From Clostridiaceae bacterium (GTDB lineage: Bacteria > Bacillota > Clostridia > Lachnospirales > Lachnospiraceae), in NCBI GenBank assembly GCA_009911305.1, contig QXXC01000035.1, forward strand, positions 1-40,584: a stretch of 40,584 nt of DNA, given 5' to 3'. Shown one piece after another: positions 1 through 8,166 of the stretch. Numbering within the stretch: the stretch's first letter is position 1; the number at the start of each line of letters is the position of its first letter. The notes beneath the pieces are model-generated. The model ran no database searches, was not told where the DNA came from, and worked only from the letters and a program-made list of their open reading frames with translations. The position numbers were made by a program, and so were the translations under genes.

Positions 1-27
1 AAGGCTTAACCAGAAGCCTTTTGTCTT
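1..27. terminator. Hairpin with U-tract at window edge
   Basis: AAGGCTT and AAGCCTT can pair around a six-base loop, followed on the plus strand by TTTTGTCTT. It may end a plus-strand gene left of the window. It may instead be a leader hairpin of the leftward transcript driven by the promoters at 101-213. The edge prevents a decision. Confidence 0.45.
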
Positions 28-100
28 AAGAATTTTCAGGGTTTTACATACTGTTCAGTTTTCAAGGTTCTTGTCCGCTGTCTTTCGCAGCAACTTTTAT

Positions 101-129
101 AGTTTATCATAAGTTTTTCTGTTTGTCAA
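101..129 (-). promoter_or_regulatory. Leftward promoter P2, probable rRNA operon
   Basis: On the minus strand TTGACA (124-129) and TAAACT (101-106) are separated by exactly 17 bases. It is the second of two tandem leftward promoters. The downstream leader contains CCTTGAAAACTGAACAG (minus strand, about 50-67), a phrase typical of Firmicutes rRNA leaders and spacers. I infer an rRNA operon just left of the window; no rRNA gene itself is visible. Confidence 0.6.
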
Positions 130-184
130 CAGTTTTTTCTTATTTTTTCAAGTCGCTTTTTCGTTTCTTTTCGACAGCTTTATG

Positions 185-213
185 ATTTTATCATAACTTT
201 CATAATGTGTCAA
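185..213 (-). promoter_or_regulatory. Leftward promoter P1, probable rRNA operon
   Basis: TTGACA (208-213) and TAAAAT (185-190) on the minus strand with a 17-base spacer, 84 bases upstream of the second promoter. Tandem, near-consensus, AT-rich promoters are the usual arrangement in front of rRNA operons. Confidence 0.6.
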
Positions 214-296
214 GCATTATTTTAAGTTATTTTTCTTTTCTGAAGCATCCTATAAATGCTTGATTTATCAATCATAAGGTATCCTCAGAAAAGGAA

Positions 297-384
297 CGGA
301 GAAAGAGGGATTTGAACCCTCGCGCCGGTTGCCCGACCTACACCCTTAGCAGGGGCGCCTCTTCGGCCTCTTGAGTATTTCTCC
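297..384 (-). tRNA. tRNA-Ser (anticodon GCU)
   Basis: The minus strand reads a complete class II tRNA. GGAGAAA pairs with TTTCTCC in the acceptor stem, the T-loop is GGTTCAAAT, and the anticodon GCT (complement of 348-350) sits in a loop closed by a CCC/GGG-type stem. A long variable arm follows, as in serine tRNAs. The discriminator base is G (297), usual for serine. CCA is not encoded, so the end must be added by a nucleotidyltransferase. It reads AGC/AGU serine codons. Confidence 0.95.
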
Positions 385-445
385 GCAGTTCTTAAAAAGA
401 TATTTAATTCATCTGCAATACTTGTTTATCGCAGATGCAAGGATG

Positions 446-474
446 ATTATACTAGACATGATCTTTGTTGTCAA
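446..474 (-). promoter_or_regulatory. Consensus promoter of tRNA-Ser
   Basis: A perfect sigma-A promoter on the minus strand: TTGACA (469-474), 17 bases, TATAAT (446-451). Transcription would start near 439, about 55 bases upstream of the tRNA. Confidence 0.8.
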
Positions 475-655
475 GCACATTTTTAATTATTTTCCATATT
501 TTTTTCTCTGCAGTGTAACCCCTTATTATCAGGGACAAAGTTTGCAGCAGCCGTACAGAGAACGCCGGAAGCAGCGTAGAAAGCGTGGGTTTTGTTTGGA
601 TGATAGAAACTGGCTCCGGCGTCCCCTGTGCGGCTCTCTTTTTAGTGCTTATTCT

Positions 656-2143
656 TTAAAGCGTTACCCCCTGCTTAAATATCGCAATATCATGAAAGCC
701 TGCTGCCTCTGCCTTCACCTTCTCCCCGGAGGCCACCTTTAACACATATTCAAACAGCGCCTTTGCCACCTCTTCACCCGATTTATCCTCAACCATTTCC
801 CCTGCATTGAAGTCAATCCAGCCCGATTTATAACCCGCCAGCTTTGAGTTTGAGGAGATTTTCATGGTGGGCACGAGTGTCGCAAACGGGGTTCCCCGCC
901 CGGTGGTGAACAGGACGATCTGAGCGCCTGATACGGCCAGGGCGGTGGAGGCTACCAGATCATTGCCGGGAGCGGACAGGAGGTTTAATCCTTTTTCTTT
1001 TACCCGCTCTGCATACTGCAGGACGCCGCATACCGGCGCCAAACCGGATTTCTGCGTGCAGCCCAGGGATTTGTCCTCCAGTGTGGAGATACCGCCTTTT
1101 TTGTTTCCGGGCGAAGGATTCTCGTAGATCGTCTGATCGTGGCGGATGAAGTAATTTTTGAAATCATTGATCAGGCTGACGGTCTTTTCAAAGGTTTCTT
1201 TATCCTTACAGCGGTTCATGAGAATTGTTTCGGCGCCGAACATTTCGGGGACTTCGGTCAGAATCGTTGTGCCGCCCTTGCTGATCAGGAGATCGGAAAA
1301 TGCGCCGACTGTGGGGTTGGCCGTGATGCCGGACAGCCCGTCGGATCCGCCGCACTTCATGCCGATGATCAGCTCCGATGCGTCGCAGGGCTGTCTCTGA
1401 TCCCCGGAGGCTGTCTCACAGATCTCTGCGATTAACCGCAGCGCCTCTTCTGTCTCATCTTCCACATCCTGGCACTGCAGGAATTTGATCCGGTCTGGAT
1501 CATAGTCTCCGATGTAGTCCATAAGCACTGGTATATTGCTGTTTTCGCAGCCAAGGCCAAGCACCAGCACGCCGGCGGCGTTTGGGTGATGGATGATGTC
1601 TGCGAAAACTTTTCTTGTATTTTCCTGATCGTCTCCCATCTGGGAACAGCCGTAGGGGTGCGCGAAGGCTATGATGTCTTCCACTCCTCCTCCCAGGGAA
1701 AAGCGGGCCTTTGCGGCTGTCTCAATGGACTTTGCCACGGAATTGACGCAGCCGACTGTGGGAAGAATCCATATTTCGTTGCGCACGCCTGTTTTCCCGT
1801 CGGCCCGCTTATAGCCCATGAAGGAGGCGGGCTCTGTTTTTTCCAGAGAACATGGCTCGGGCTCGTATTTATATTCCAGCACGTCGCCGAGCGCAGTGCG
1901 CAGGTTATGGACGTGAACCCACGCGCCGGGAGCGATGTCTTCTTTGGCATATCCGATGCGAAAACCGTATTTTATGACCGGTTCGTCTTTTTTTATGGCG
2001 CAGAGCGCGAATTTGTGCCCCTGCGGGATCTCCTCTGTCAGAATAAGCTCCTTCTGATCCACGGAGAGCGCAAGGCCGGCGGCCAGAGGCTTTAGAGCCA
2101 CGGCCACCTTATCATTTTGATTGATCCTTATAAAATCCTGCAT
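656..2143 (-). CDS. uxaA: Altronate dehydratase UxaA
   Basis: Dehydrates D-altronate to 2-keto-3-deoxy-D-gluconate, the last step before the KDG kinase/aldolase pathway; cytoplasmic. The 495-aa product has the usual family length. It has the N-terminal SAF-like domain (about 1-95, His43 and the HVHN at 77-80), then the large catalytic domain with GVRNE (119-123), AHPYGC (161-166), GLGCEN (196-201) and KCGGSDG (263-269). I chose the ATG at 2143 because a GAGGG sits just upstream and the protein then starts where the family does; the open frame runs 26 codons further into uxaB. It begins one base after the uxaB stop, so the two are probably translationally coupled. It is the last gene of the operon. 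The downstream 270 bases hold no clear terminator. Confidence 0.93.
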   Translation of the reverse strand: MQDFIRINQNDKVAVALKPLAAGLALSVDQKELILTEEIPQGHKFALCAIKKDEPVIKYGFRIGYAKEDIAPGAWVHVHNLRTALGDVLEYKYEPEPCSLEKTEPASFMGYKRADGKTGVRNEIWILPTVGCVNSVAKSIETAAKARFSLGGGVEDIIAFAHPYGCSQMGDDQENTRKVFADIIHHPNAAGVLVLGLGCENSNIPVLMDYIGDYDPDRIKFLQCQDVEDETEEALRLIAEICETASGDQRQPCDASELIIGMKCGGSDGLSGITANPTVGAFSDLLISKGGTTILTEVPEMFGAETILMNRCKDKETFEKTVSLINDFKNYFIRHDQTIYENPSPGNKKGGISTLEDKSLGCTQKSGLAPVCGVLQYAERVKEKGLNLLSAPGNDLVASTALAVSGAQIVLFTTGRGTPFATLVPTMKISSNSKLAGYKSGWIDFNAGEMVEDKSGEEVAKALFEYVLKVASGEKVKAEAAGFHDIAIFKQGVTL

Positions 2144-2144
2144 A

Positions 2145-3578
2145 TTAACCCTCTGCTGCAAGGATGGCGTCGTATGCCTTATCCATGCCTTCTGTCTGAA
2201 TGATCTGAACCCATTTTTCAACGTCAGGTAACAAAGCGCTCAGATCCTCTCCCCAGTAGTCTTCCCTCTTTAAGATATCTGATACAGGAGCTGTTTTCAT
2301 ATACTGCATGATCTCCTCGCCGTCGTCTGATTCATCGGTTCGGTAGAATGAAATCAGGGCCGCAAGGGAGAATACGAGCGACTGCGGATATCTGCCGAAC
2401 TGCTCTTTGTACTCCAGAATCGTGGGCAGAACTCTTGCCCTGAACTTGGATACGGAGTTGAGGGCAATGGATAAGAGCAGATGCCGGATAAACGGATTCG
2501 AGAAGCGTTCCAGCACGGCTGCCCCGAAGGCGCGGTTATCCTGCGTATCGCCGATGGTGGGGATGATCTCCTCAAAAATACACTTCTTTAAAAGAGCGGA
2601 AACCTTTTCATCTTTTAAGCATTCCCCGACCGTTTCGAGGCCGTAGAGGCGCGCGCCAAGAACCATGGAGGTGTGAGCGCCGTTTAAGATGCGCACCTTT
2701 CTCTTTTTGTACGGATCCACGTTGTCAGTCCAGACTACGTTATAGCCTGCCTTCTGCAGGGGAAGTTCATCCTCATGATGGCCCTGGATTACCCAGAGAT
2801 GGAAGATCTCCGCAGTATCCATCATATTGTCCTGCTCTCCGATCCGTTCGCAAAGCGCGGCATGCTCGTCGCGCGGGAAGCCGGTCACGATGCGATCCAC
2901 AAGTGTGGAGCAGAAATCGTTTTCTTCTCTCAGCCAGCGCTCGAAGTCTTCGCCGAGCTCCCACTGTTTCGCGTACTGTAAGCAGCATTTTAAAAGCTCC
3001 TCGCCGTTGTGGTCAATGAGCTCGCATGATAAGACGATAAAGCCTTTGAGTCCCAGCTTGAAGCGCTTGTACAGAAGCTGTGTCAGTTTTCCCGGAAATG
3101 ATACGGCCGGGGCGTCGGTAAAGCGATTGTCAGGGACATATTCAATGCCTGCCTCGGTTGTATTGGAAACGATGAACCGGAAATCGGGATTTTCAGCCAG
3201 CTTCATATACGCGTCAAAATCCTCATATGGATTCACGCACCTGGAAATGATGTCAATATGTGTGTGATCATCGACCACCTGGCCATTATCGATCCCGCGC
3301 AGAAAGAGATTGTATTCGCAATTCTGCTTCATCAGCATCTCGCACATGCCCTTTGCTATGGGCTGCACGATGACCACAGAGCCGTCGAATAAGCCTTTAT
3401 CCTTTAGTTTCTGGAAAAAATAATCGACAAAGCCGCGCAGAAAGCCGCCTTCGCCAAACTGAATGACATTTTCTTTTCCCGCCATAGCGTGTTCCTCCTT
3501 TAATTCACTTACAGGAATGACGGCAGAGGCGTCCGGTTGCAACGGAGCATCCTCTGCCGTAATGACTGCATGTTTCAT
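2145..3578 (-). CDS. uxaB: Tagaturonate reductase (altronate oxidoreductase) UxaB
   Basis: NAD(H)-linked reductase interconverting D-tagaturonate and D-altronate, of the mannitol dehydrogenase (long-chain polyol) family. Visible marks are the nucleotide-binding start VIQFGEGGFLRGF (38-50), SNTTEAGI (138-145), CELIDHNG (185-192) and the catalytic-lysine segment KKRKVRILNGAHT (291-303). The 477 aa agree with the family. The start is uncertain. The first ATG (3578) lies two bases after the dctM stop but has no good ribosome site. An internal ATG at 3485 is preceded by a perfect AAAGGAGG at good distance and would give 446 aa. I keep the long form because residues 22-31 look like the family's usual lead-in to the fold. 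It sits between dctM and uxaA in one operon. Confidence 0.92.
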   Translation of the reverse strand: MKHAVITAEDAPLQPDASAVIPVSELKEEHAMAGKENVIQFGEGGFLRGFVDYFFQKLKDKGLFDGSVVIVQPIAKGMCEMLMKQNCEYNLFLRGIDNGQVVDDHTHIDIISRCVNPYEDFDAYMKLAENPDFRFIVSNTTEAGIEYVPDNRFTDAPAVSFPGKLTQLLYKRFKLGLKGFIVLSCELIDHNGEELLKCCLQYAKQWELGEDFERWLREENDFCSTLVDRIVTGFPRDEHAALCERIGEQDNMMDTAEIFHLWVIQGHHEDELPLQKAGYNVVWTDNVDPYKKRKVRILNGAHTSMVLGARLYGLETVGECLKDEKVSALLKKCIFEEIIPTIGDTQDNRAFGAAVLERFSNPFIRHLLLSIALNSVSKFRARVLPTILEYKEQFGRYPQSLVFSLAALISFYRTDESDDGEEIMQYMKTAPVSDILKREDYWGEDLSALLPDVEKWVQIIQTEGMDKAYDAILAAEG

Positions 3579-3580
3579 TT

Positions 3581-4867
3581 TTAATAGAACAGATTTACCA
3601 GAAATGTGGTAAATGGTTCAAACCAGGTAAGAAGCAGAAGATTTACGGCCAGAAGGATATAGAATGGAATCGCTTCTTTGATAAATGCCGCTGTCTTACA
3701 TTTTGTAATGGAGCATGTTACGAACATCAGTGTGCCCATCGGCGGTGATAATGCGCCGATTGCGTTGTTAAAGATATAGATCATCGCGAACTGAATCTCA
3801 TTGATCCCATACTGCGCCGCGATCGGGGCGAGAAGAGGCACGAGGATGATCATGGACGCGTTTCCTTCTATAAACATACCCACCAGCAGAAGAAATATGT
3901 TTACAACAATCAGGAAAATATATTTGCTGTGGATATTGGCCAGCATCCACTCGGTCAGCATCTGCGGAACTCTCTCTTTTGTAAGAATCCAGGAGAAAAC
4001 GGAGGCTGCGGAAACGATCAGCATGATCGAGGCCGTGGTCGCAACTGTTTCCTTTAAGCCCTGTATGATATCCGCGATGTGCATTTCCCTGTAAAGGAAC
4101 CCTAAGAATGCTGCATAGAGGATCGCAACCGCTCCGGCTTCTGTGGCTGTAAAAATACCGATCCGGATGCCGCCGATGATGATGATCGGGAGCAGAAGAG
4201 GCAGGATAGCCGGTTTTAAGGACTTCCAGAAGCGGACTCCTGTCAGCTTTTCTGTGGACAGAATACCATAGCCGCGTTTTTTTGAAATGACGCCGACCAG
4301 GATCATCATGGTGATGCACAGAAGGCCTCCCACGCCAAAGCCGGAGATAAACAGCTTGCCAATCGATACATTTGCGATACATCCGTAGAGAATCATTGCG
4401 ATTCCCGGCGGAATGAGAGGTGTAATCATGGATGAAGCCGCTGTCACCACGCTGGAAAACTCCAGGGAGAACCCCTTTTTTGTCATTTCCGGAACCATCA
4501 TCTTTGACTCCATCGCCGCATCGGCGATATTCGAGCCGGAAAGGCCGCCCATAACGGTGGAAAGGAGAACGTTTACCTGCGCCAGCCCGCCCGGCAGGCG
4601 GCCGGTCACAACTTCGCAGAAATCCATGATTCGCTTTGTCACGCCTGTATAGTTCATAAAAATACCTGCGCATACAAAGAATGGGATCGCCATCAGCGAT
4701 ATCTTCTCCGTACCGATGATCGCCTGCTGGGCAAATACAACGGAATTGATATCCGGATTCATGACAAAGTAAACCATCGAGCCGCCGAGGACAGCGATAT
4801 ATACAGGCACCTTTAAGAACAAAAGGACGAGCATTACAACCGCCGCCAATACTAAAACATCACTCAT
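3581..4867 (-). CDS. dctM: TRAP transporter large permease, DctM type
   Basis: Large membrane subunit of a tripartite ATP-independent periplasmic-type transporter, which imports organic or sugar acids using an ion gradient. The 428 aa are hydrophobic throughout with roughly twelve membrane segments. The family segment GGLSGSNIADAAMESKMM is seen in the first third and a second inverted half follows. Length matches the family (about 425). Its start overlaps the end of the small permease gene by eight bases, and it is followed two bases later by uxaB, so transport and catabolism share one transcript. Substrate cannot be read from the permease; the neighbours argue for a hexonate or hexuronate. 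Confidence 0.93.
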   Translation of the reverse strand: MSDVLVLAAVVMLVLLFLKVPVYIAVLGGSMVYFVMNPDINSVVFAQQAIIGTEKISLMAIPFFVCAGIFMNYTGVTKRIMDFCEVVTGRLPGGLAQVNVLLSTVMGGLSGSNIADAAMESKMMVPEMTKKGFSLEFSSVVTAASSMITPLIPPGIAMILYGCIANVSIGKLFISGFGVGGLLCITMMILVGVISKKRGYGILSTEKLTGVRFWKSLKPAILPLLLPIIIIGGIRIGIFTATEAGAVAILYAAFLGFLYREMHIADIIQGLKETVATTASIMLIVSAASVFSWILTKERVPQMLTEWMLANIHSKYIFLIVVNIFLLLVGMFIEGNASMIILVPLLAPIAAQYGINEIQFAMIYIFNNAIGALSPPMGTLMFVTCSITKCKTAAFIKEAIPFYILLAVNLLLLTWFEPFTTFLVNLFY

Positions 4868-5369
4868 TGCTGCTTGCCGCCTCCTTTGCCTCTGATTTTA
4901 CGCCTTTGATCACACTGTAGAAATAACTGAGAATCATATCGATATAAGAAACGATCGCGATTCCATAGACTCCGGCGAAAGGAATCTTTAACATGCTTGT
5001 GGAACGTCCGCTCTTTATAAACACCTGGATAAAACCGATGCTTTGTACAAAGAGATATCCGATTACAACCACCACTACGACAGAAATCACGAGATCCATG
5101 ATTTTCTGCAGCTTTTGAGGCATCATATCCACTATCATCTCAATTGCCACATGGTTTCCGGTCCGAAACGCCGCGCCGGCCGCTGCGAAAACAATCCATA
5201 CCATGCAGGAGGTCTGCACTTCCTCAAGCCAGGTAAATGGGTTGCTGAAAATATAGCGCCATATAACGCCGGCAAAGGTAAGGACAATCAGAATGGCAAG
5301 GATGACAGAGGCAATCGCTATATCCAGATTCATGAGAATGGATACTGCCCTGTTCTGTTTCTTTTCCAT
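4860..5369 (-). CDS. dctQ: TRAP transporter small permease, DctQ type
   Basis: Small four-helix membrane subunit that pairs with DctM. The 169 aa show four hydrophobic stretches (about 16-38, 50-72, 90-112 and 130-150), and the family-typical segment NPFTWLEEVQ in the second quarter followed by RTGNHVAIEM. A good AGGAGAG site precedes the ATG. It overlaps dctM by eight bases. A GC-rich inverted repeat (CGCGCCG/CGGCGCG, about 5430-5458) lies in the 143-base gap behind dctP. Such a hairpin could let the binding protein be made in excess of the permeases, but that is inference. Confidence 0.9.
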   Translation of the reverse strand: MEKKQNRAVSILMNLDIAIASVILAILIVLTFAGVIWRYIFSNPFTWLEEVQTSCMVWIVFAAAGAAFRTGNHVAIEMIVDMMPQKLQKIMDLVISVVVVVVIGYLFVQSIGFIQVFIKSGRSTSMLKIPFAGVYGIAIVSYIDMILSYFYSVIKGVKSEAKEAASSNE

Positions 5370-5512
5370 ACATCTCTCCTAATACTGGCGCCGTCAGGAG
5401 ACGGGGATCTCCCTGCCGGCTCATTTTCCCGCGCCGCCCATTTTAAGGCCGGCGCGCGGACATTGAGCTTTTGGGGCGTCCCCGGCTTCCTTCCGGTACA
5501 TTAAGCTGCGTT

Positions 5513-6604
5513 TTAATTTGCTCCCATGGCCTTTCTCACTGTGTCATAAAGACCGTCGGTCCATCCGAAATCCATCTCATAAAACGGCTGCGCCTTCTCC
5601 TTAAAGCCTGCCAGAACCTCTTCCGACGGCTCTACGACCGTCACGCCCTCGTCCTTCATCTTCTGCAGATAGTCGGCCTCAGCCGCCTGCTGAACCTCAT
5701 TGTTGTACGCGCCGGCTTCCTCGGCTGTCTCAATCAGCCAGGTCTGCTGTTCCTCGGTCAGACTGTTGAACCAGTCGGCAGAACATACCCATGTTGTAAA
5801 GTTCTTTACATGTCCGTCAAGAATCAAATACTGCGCAACCTCGTGAAGCTTTCTCCCGTACAGGGTTGCAAGCGGGTTCTCGGCTCCGTCAATGGTCTTG
5901 GTCTGTAAGGCCTGGTATACATCGCCAAGCGCCATGCCTGTGGATGTTGCTCCCAGCACATCAAAGCCCTTGGACTGAATCTCATTGGACGGCACGCGGA
6001 TCTTTAAGCCCTGCATGTCCTCCACCGTATTAACCGGTGTTGTCGTCAGAGTGTGCCTCTCACCGTAAATCCAGTTCGAGGCAAGGATCTTAAGGCCCTT
6101 TTCCTCCAGCTTCGCGCACTGTTCCTTATACCAGTCAGACTCGACCAGCGTCCAGCACTGATCCCAACTGTCGAACAAAAACGGCCCAAACACGATACCA
6201 AAATCCGGTACCCCGTAATCCGCATAGAATGCGCCGTCAGCCAGTGTGCATACATTCTCTCCCAAAAGCATGGAATCGATCAGAGAGGACTTGTCCCCAA
6301 GCTGGGAATCCGGATAAATCTCAATCGCCATCGTGCCGCCGGACTTCTCTTTAATGATCTCCTGCGCCTTTTTCCAGCCCTCGCCAACCGGCTCGGAAGC
6401 GGAATTCTCAAATGCAACCTGCAGAACAATATCAGCGCCGGATGTATCGGAAGCCGCCGCATCAGCGCCTCCCTCGGCGGGAGCTTCTCCTCCTTCCGCC
6501 GCTTTCGTCTCCGGAGCAGCGCTTCCTCCGCCTCCGCCGCACGCGGACAGGCTGGCCGCCATCACTCCTGCAAGCGTTAAAGCTACCATCTTTTTCAGTT
6601 TCAT
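5513..6604 (-). CDS. dctP: TRAP transporter substrate-binding lipoprotein, DctP type
   Basis: Extracellular solute receptor of the TRAP system, tethered to the membrane. Residues 1-22 are a lipoprotein signal ending in the lipobox LSAC with Cys22. Residues 23-57 are a Gly/Ala/Glu linker. The DctP/Family 7 fold follows, with QLGDKSSLIDSMLLG (101-115) and the KIRVP element (201-205), whose arginine binds the substrate carboxylate in this family. The 363 aa are normal. The start has GGGAGG nine bases upstream. It is second in the operon after the dehydrogenase. The carboxylate-binding arginine fits a sugar-acid ligand; the exact sugar is not determinable. Confidence 0.93.
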   Translation of the reverse strand: MKLKKMVALTLAGVMAASLSACGGGGGSAAPETKAAEGGEAPAEGGADAAASDTSGADIVLQVAFENSASEPVGEGWKKAQEIIKEKSGGTMAIEIYPDSQLGDKSSLIDSMLLGENVCTLADGAFYADYGVPDFGIVFGPFLFDSWDQCWTLVESDWYKEQCAKLEEKGLKILASNWIYGERHTLTTTPVNTVEDMQGLKIRVPSNEIQSKGFDVLGATSTGMALGDVYQALQTKTIDGAENPLATLYGRKLHEVAQYLILDGHVKNFTTWVCSADWFNSLTEEQQTWLIETAEEAGAYNNEVQQAAEADYLQKMKDEGVTVVEPSEEVLAGFKEKAQPFYEMDFGWTDGLYDTVRKAMGAN

Positions 6605-6656
6605 AATCGTTTTCCTCCCTTTTTAATGATTGAAATCCTCATATCTATTGCTTCGT

Positions 6657-7691
6657 TTATTTCCCGATCAGGGAAAAATCGAACACAACCTTTAACATAT
6701 CGCCCGGATTGCCCGCAAAATCTTCAAATGCTTTCGCCGCATCGTCAAACGGGTAAACATTTGTGATAATCTTCTCCAACGGCGCTTTTCCTGCATTTAC
6801 AAGATCAATGAGCTCAAGAAAATCCTTTTTCAGCGCATTCCTGGAGCCATAGACATTCAGCTCCTTTTTCTGAATCAGCGTAAAATTGAAATCCAGGTTC
6901 TTTTTTCCCACACCGATCAGAACCATCCGGCCTCCAAAGCAGGCGGCGTCGATGCAGTTCTGGAACGTGGACGGAAGGCCCACCGCCTCGATCGTAACGT
7001 CAAAGCCGTTTCCATCCGTGATCTCCGAAACTCTCTTTTCAAAATTCCCGGGGGAATCGTTGAGGATTGTCCCGTCAACGCCAAATTCCTTTGCCATCTC
7101 AAGTTTTCCGGCAGAGACATCGGATATGTACACACACGCGCCTTTTGCCTTTGCCGCAATCGCTGCCAGAACGCCGATGGTCCCCGCGCCTACGACCAGA
7201 ACCCGGTCCCCGTCCTTCACGTCCGCACGGCTGACCCCGTGATAGCTGATACAGAACGGCTCAATCGCCGCAAGCGTCTTTGCATCCATGCCTTTGCCGT
7301 CATACACGCGCTCGATCGGCATCGTGATATACTCCTGGAATGCGCCGTCCCGCTGGCACCCCATGGTCTGGTTGTCCATACATGCATTCACGGTTCCGTG
7401 AGAGCAGGAATAGCAGTGGCCGCAGTTAAAATACGGATTGCATGTTACAATCATACCGGGCCTGATCCCCTGCTCGTTTCCTTCGTCCGCCTCGATCACC
7501 TCCGCGGAAAACTCGTGTCCCGGAATCCTGGGGTAGTCAAAATAGGCGAAGGTTCCGCGATAAGAGCCTAAGTCGCTGCCGCATATGCCGCCGTACAGAA
7601 GCTTGAGCAAAACCTCCCCTTTTTTTCTTACAGGCATCTCAACATCCTGGATCTCCACTTTTCCGGGAGCGTTGATGTACATTGCTTTCAT
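6657..7691 (-). CDS. Zinc-dependent alcohol dehydrogenase, sugar-acid or polyol type
   Basis: Medium-chain NAD(P)-dependent dehydrogenase, first gene of the sugar-acid operon. Catalytic zinc residues are visible at Cys37 (GICGSD), His59-Glu60 (GHE) and Glu144. The structural zinc cysteines are at 90, 93, 96 and 104. The Rossmann glycines are GAGTIG (168-173). The 344 aa match the L-threonine/sorbitol/L-galactonate dehydrogenase group. A strong AAGGAGG precedes the ATG. In E. coli an L-galactonate 5-dehydrogenase (LgoD) of this family makes D-tagaturonate, exactly the substrate of UxaB downstream. By context this enzyme may do the same, but L-gulonate or another polyol acid is also possible. 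With UxaB consuming NADH, the pair would be redox neutral. Confidence 0.88.
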   Translation of the reverse strand: MKAMYINAPGKVEIQDVEMPVRKKGEVLLKLLYGGICGSDLGSYRGTFAYFDYPRIPGHEFSAEVIEADEGNEQGIRPGMIVTCNPYFNCGHCYSCSHGTVNACMDNQTMGCQRDGAFQEYITMPIERVYDGKGMDAKTLAAIEPFCISYHGVSRADVKDGDRVLVVGAGTIGVLAAIAAKAKGACVYISDVSAGKLEMAKEFGVDGTILNDSPGNFEKRVSEITDGNGFDVTIEAVGLPSTFQNCIDAACFGGRMVLIGVGKKNLDFNFTLIQKKELNVYGSRNALKKDFLELIDLVNAGKAPLEKIITNVYPFDDAAKAFEDFAGNPGDMLKVVFDFSLIGK

Positions 7692-7860
7692 GGTGTATTC
7701 CTCCTTAATTGTGGTGTCTGAAAATATACAGAAGCGTTTACGGTCAGGAACTGGGAGACTGTAAATCGCAATTCTTTCGTCATTTAAAAGTATTGCCTGC
7801 TTGTGTTCGATGTTTGATCCGCTTTACGATATGTATTGTATTCTTTGATGTATTCTTTGT

Positions 7861-7868
7861 TGTATACA
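7861..7868. promoter_or_regulatory. Palindromic operator, likely for the GntR regulator
   Basis: TGTATACA is a perfect palindrome four bases downstream of the TATAAT box of the leftward promoter, so a bound repressor would cover the start site. GntR/FadR-type regulators commonly bind short palindromes with TGTA-TACA half-sites. Two further TGTAT half-sites lie in direct repeat immediately to the left. The binding protein is inferred from the adjacent gene. Confidence 0.55.
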
Positions 7869-7872
7869 TCAG

Positions 7873-7901
7873 ATTATATACGTTTGTGTTATTTCTGTCA
7901 A
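7873..7901 (-). promoter_or_regulatory. Promoter of the dehydrogenase-TRAP-uxaBA operon
   Basis: Perfect consensus on the minus strand: TTGACA (7896-7901), 17-base spacer, TATAAT (7873-7878). The leader to the first ATG is about 175 bases long. Confidence 0.8.
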
Positions 7902-8083
7902 TAATAACCTTCAATTCCGAGTATGATTTGTGAGATTTTTATAAATAGGGCTTTTAGTTTTTGGTTATTATGCATAGTTTTATCGCTGTATGGTATGAGT
8001 ATTCAGAAAGGGCCGCCAGAGGCAGGTTCTATATCCAACAGACCCCCGCTCCGCTTAAACTTAATACCATTTGCACCACCGCA

Positions 8084-8112
8084 TTGACTTGAAAAAAAAG
8101 GGTGATTATGGT
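8084..8112 (+). promoter_or_regulatory. Probable promoter of the GntR regulator gene
   Basis: TTGACT (8084-8089), 17 bases, TATGGT (8107-8112), which would start transcription about 48 bases before the chosen ATG at 8167. The weaker -10 box makes this less certain than the divergent promoter. Confidence 0.5.
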
Positions 8113-8166
8113 AAGCTTTTTATAACAATCAAAATCTGCTTTACCGCAGCTCGGAAAGGGCCTGTT

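Larger units (their letters stand above)
7692..8166. other. Divergent regulatory spacer
   Basis: A 475-base AT-rich gap without a gene. It holds the leftward operon promoter with its operator, two tandem copies of TGTATTCTTTG (about 7834-7860) beside the operator, the rightward regulator promoter at 8084-8112, and a partial copy of a repeat arm (8026-8050) that also occurs in oriC. Confidence 0.7.
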
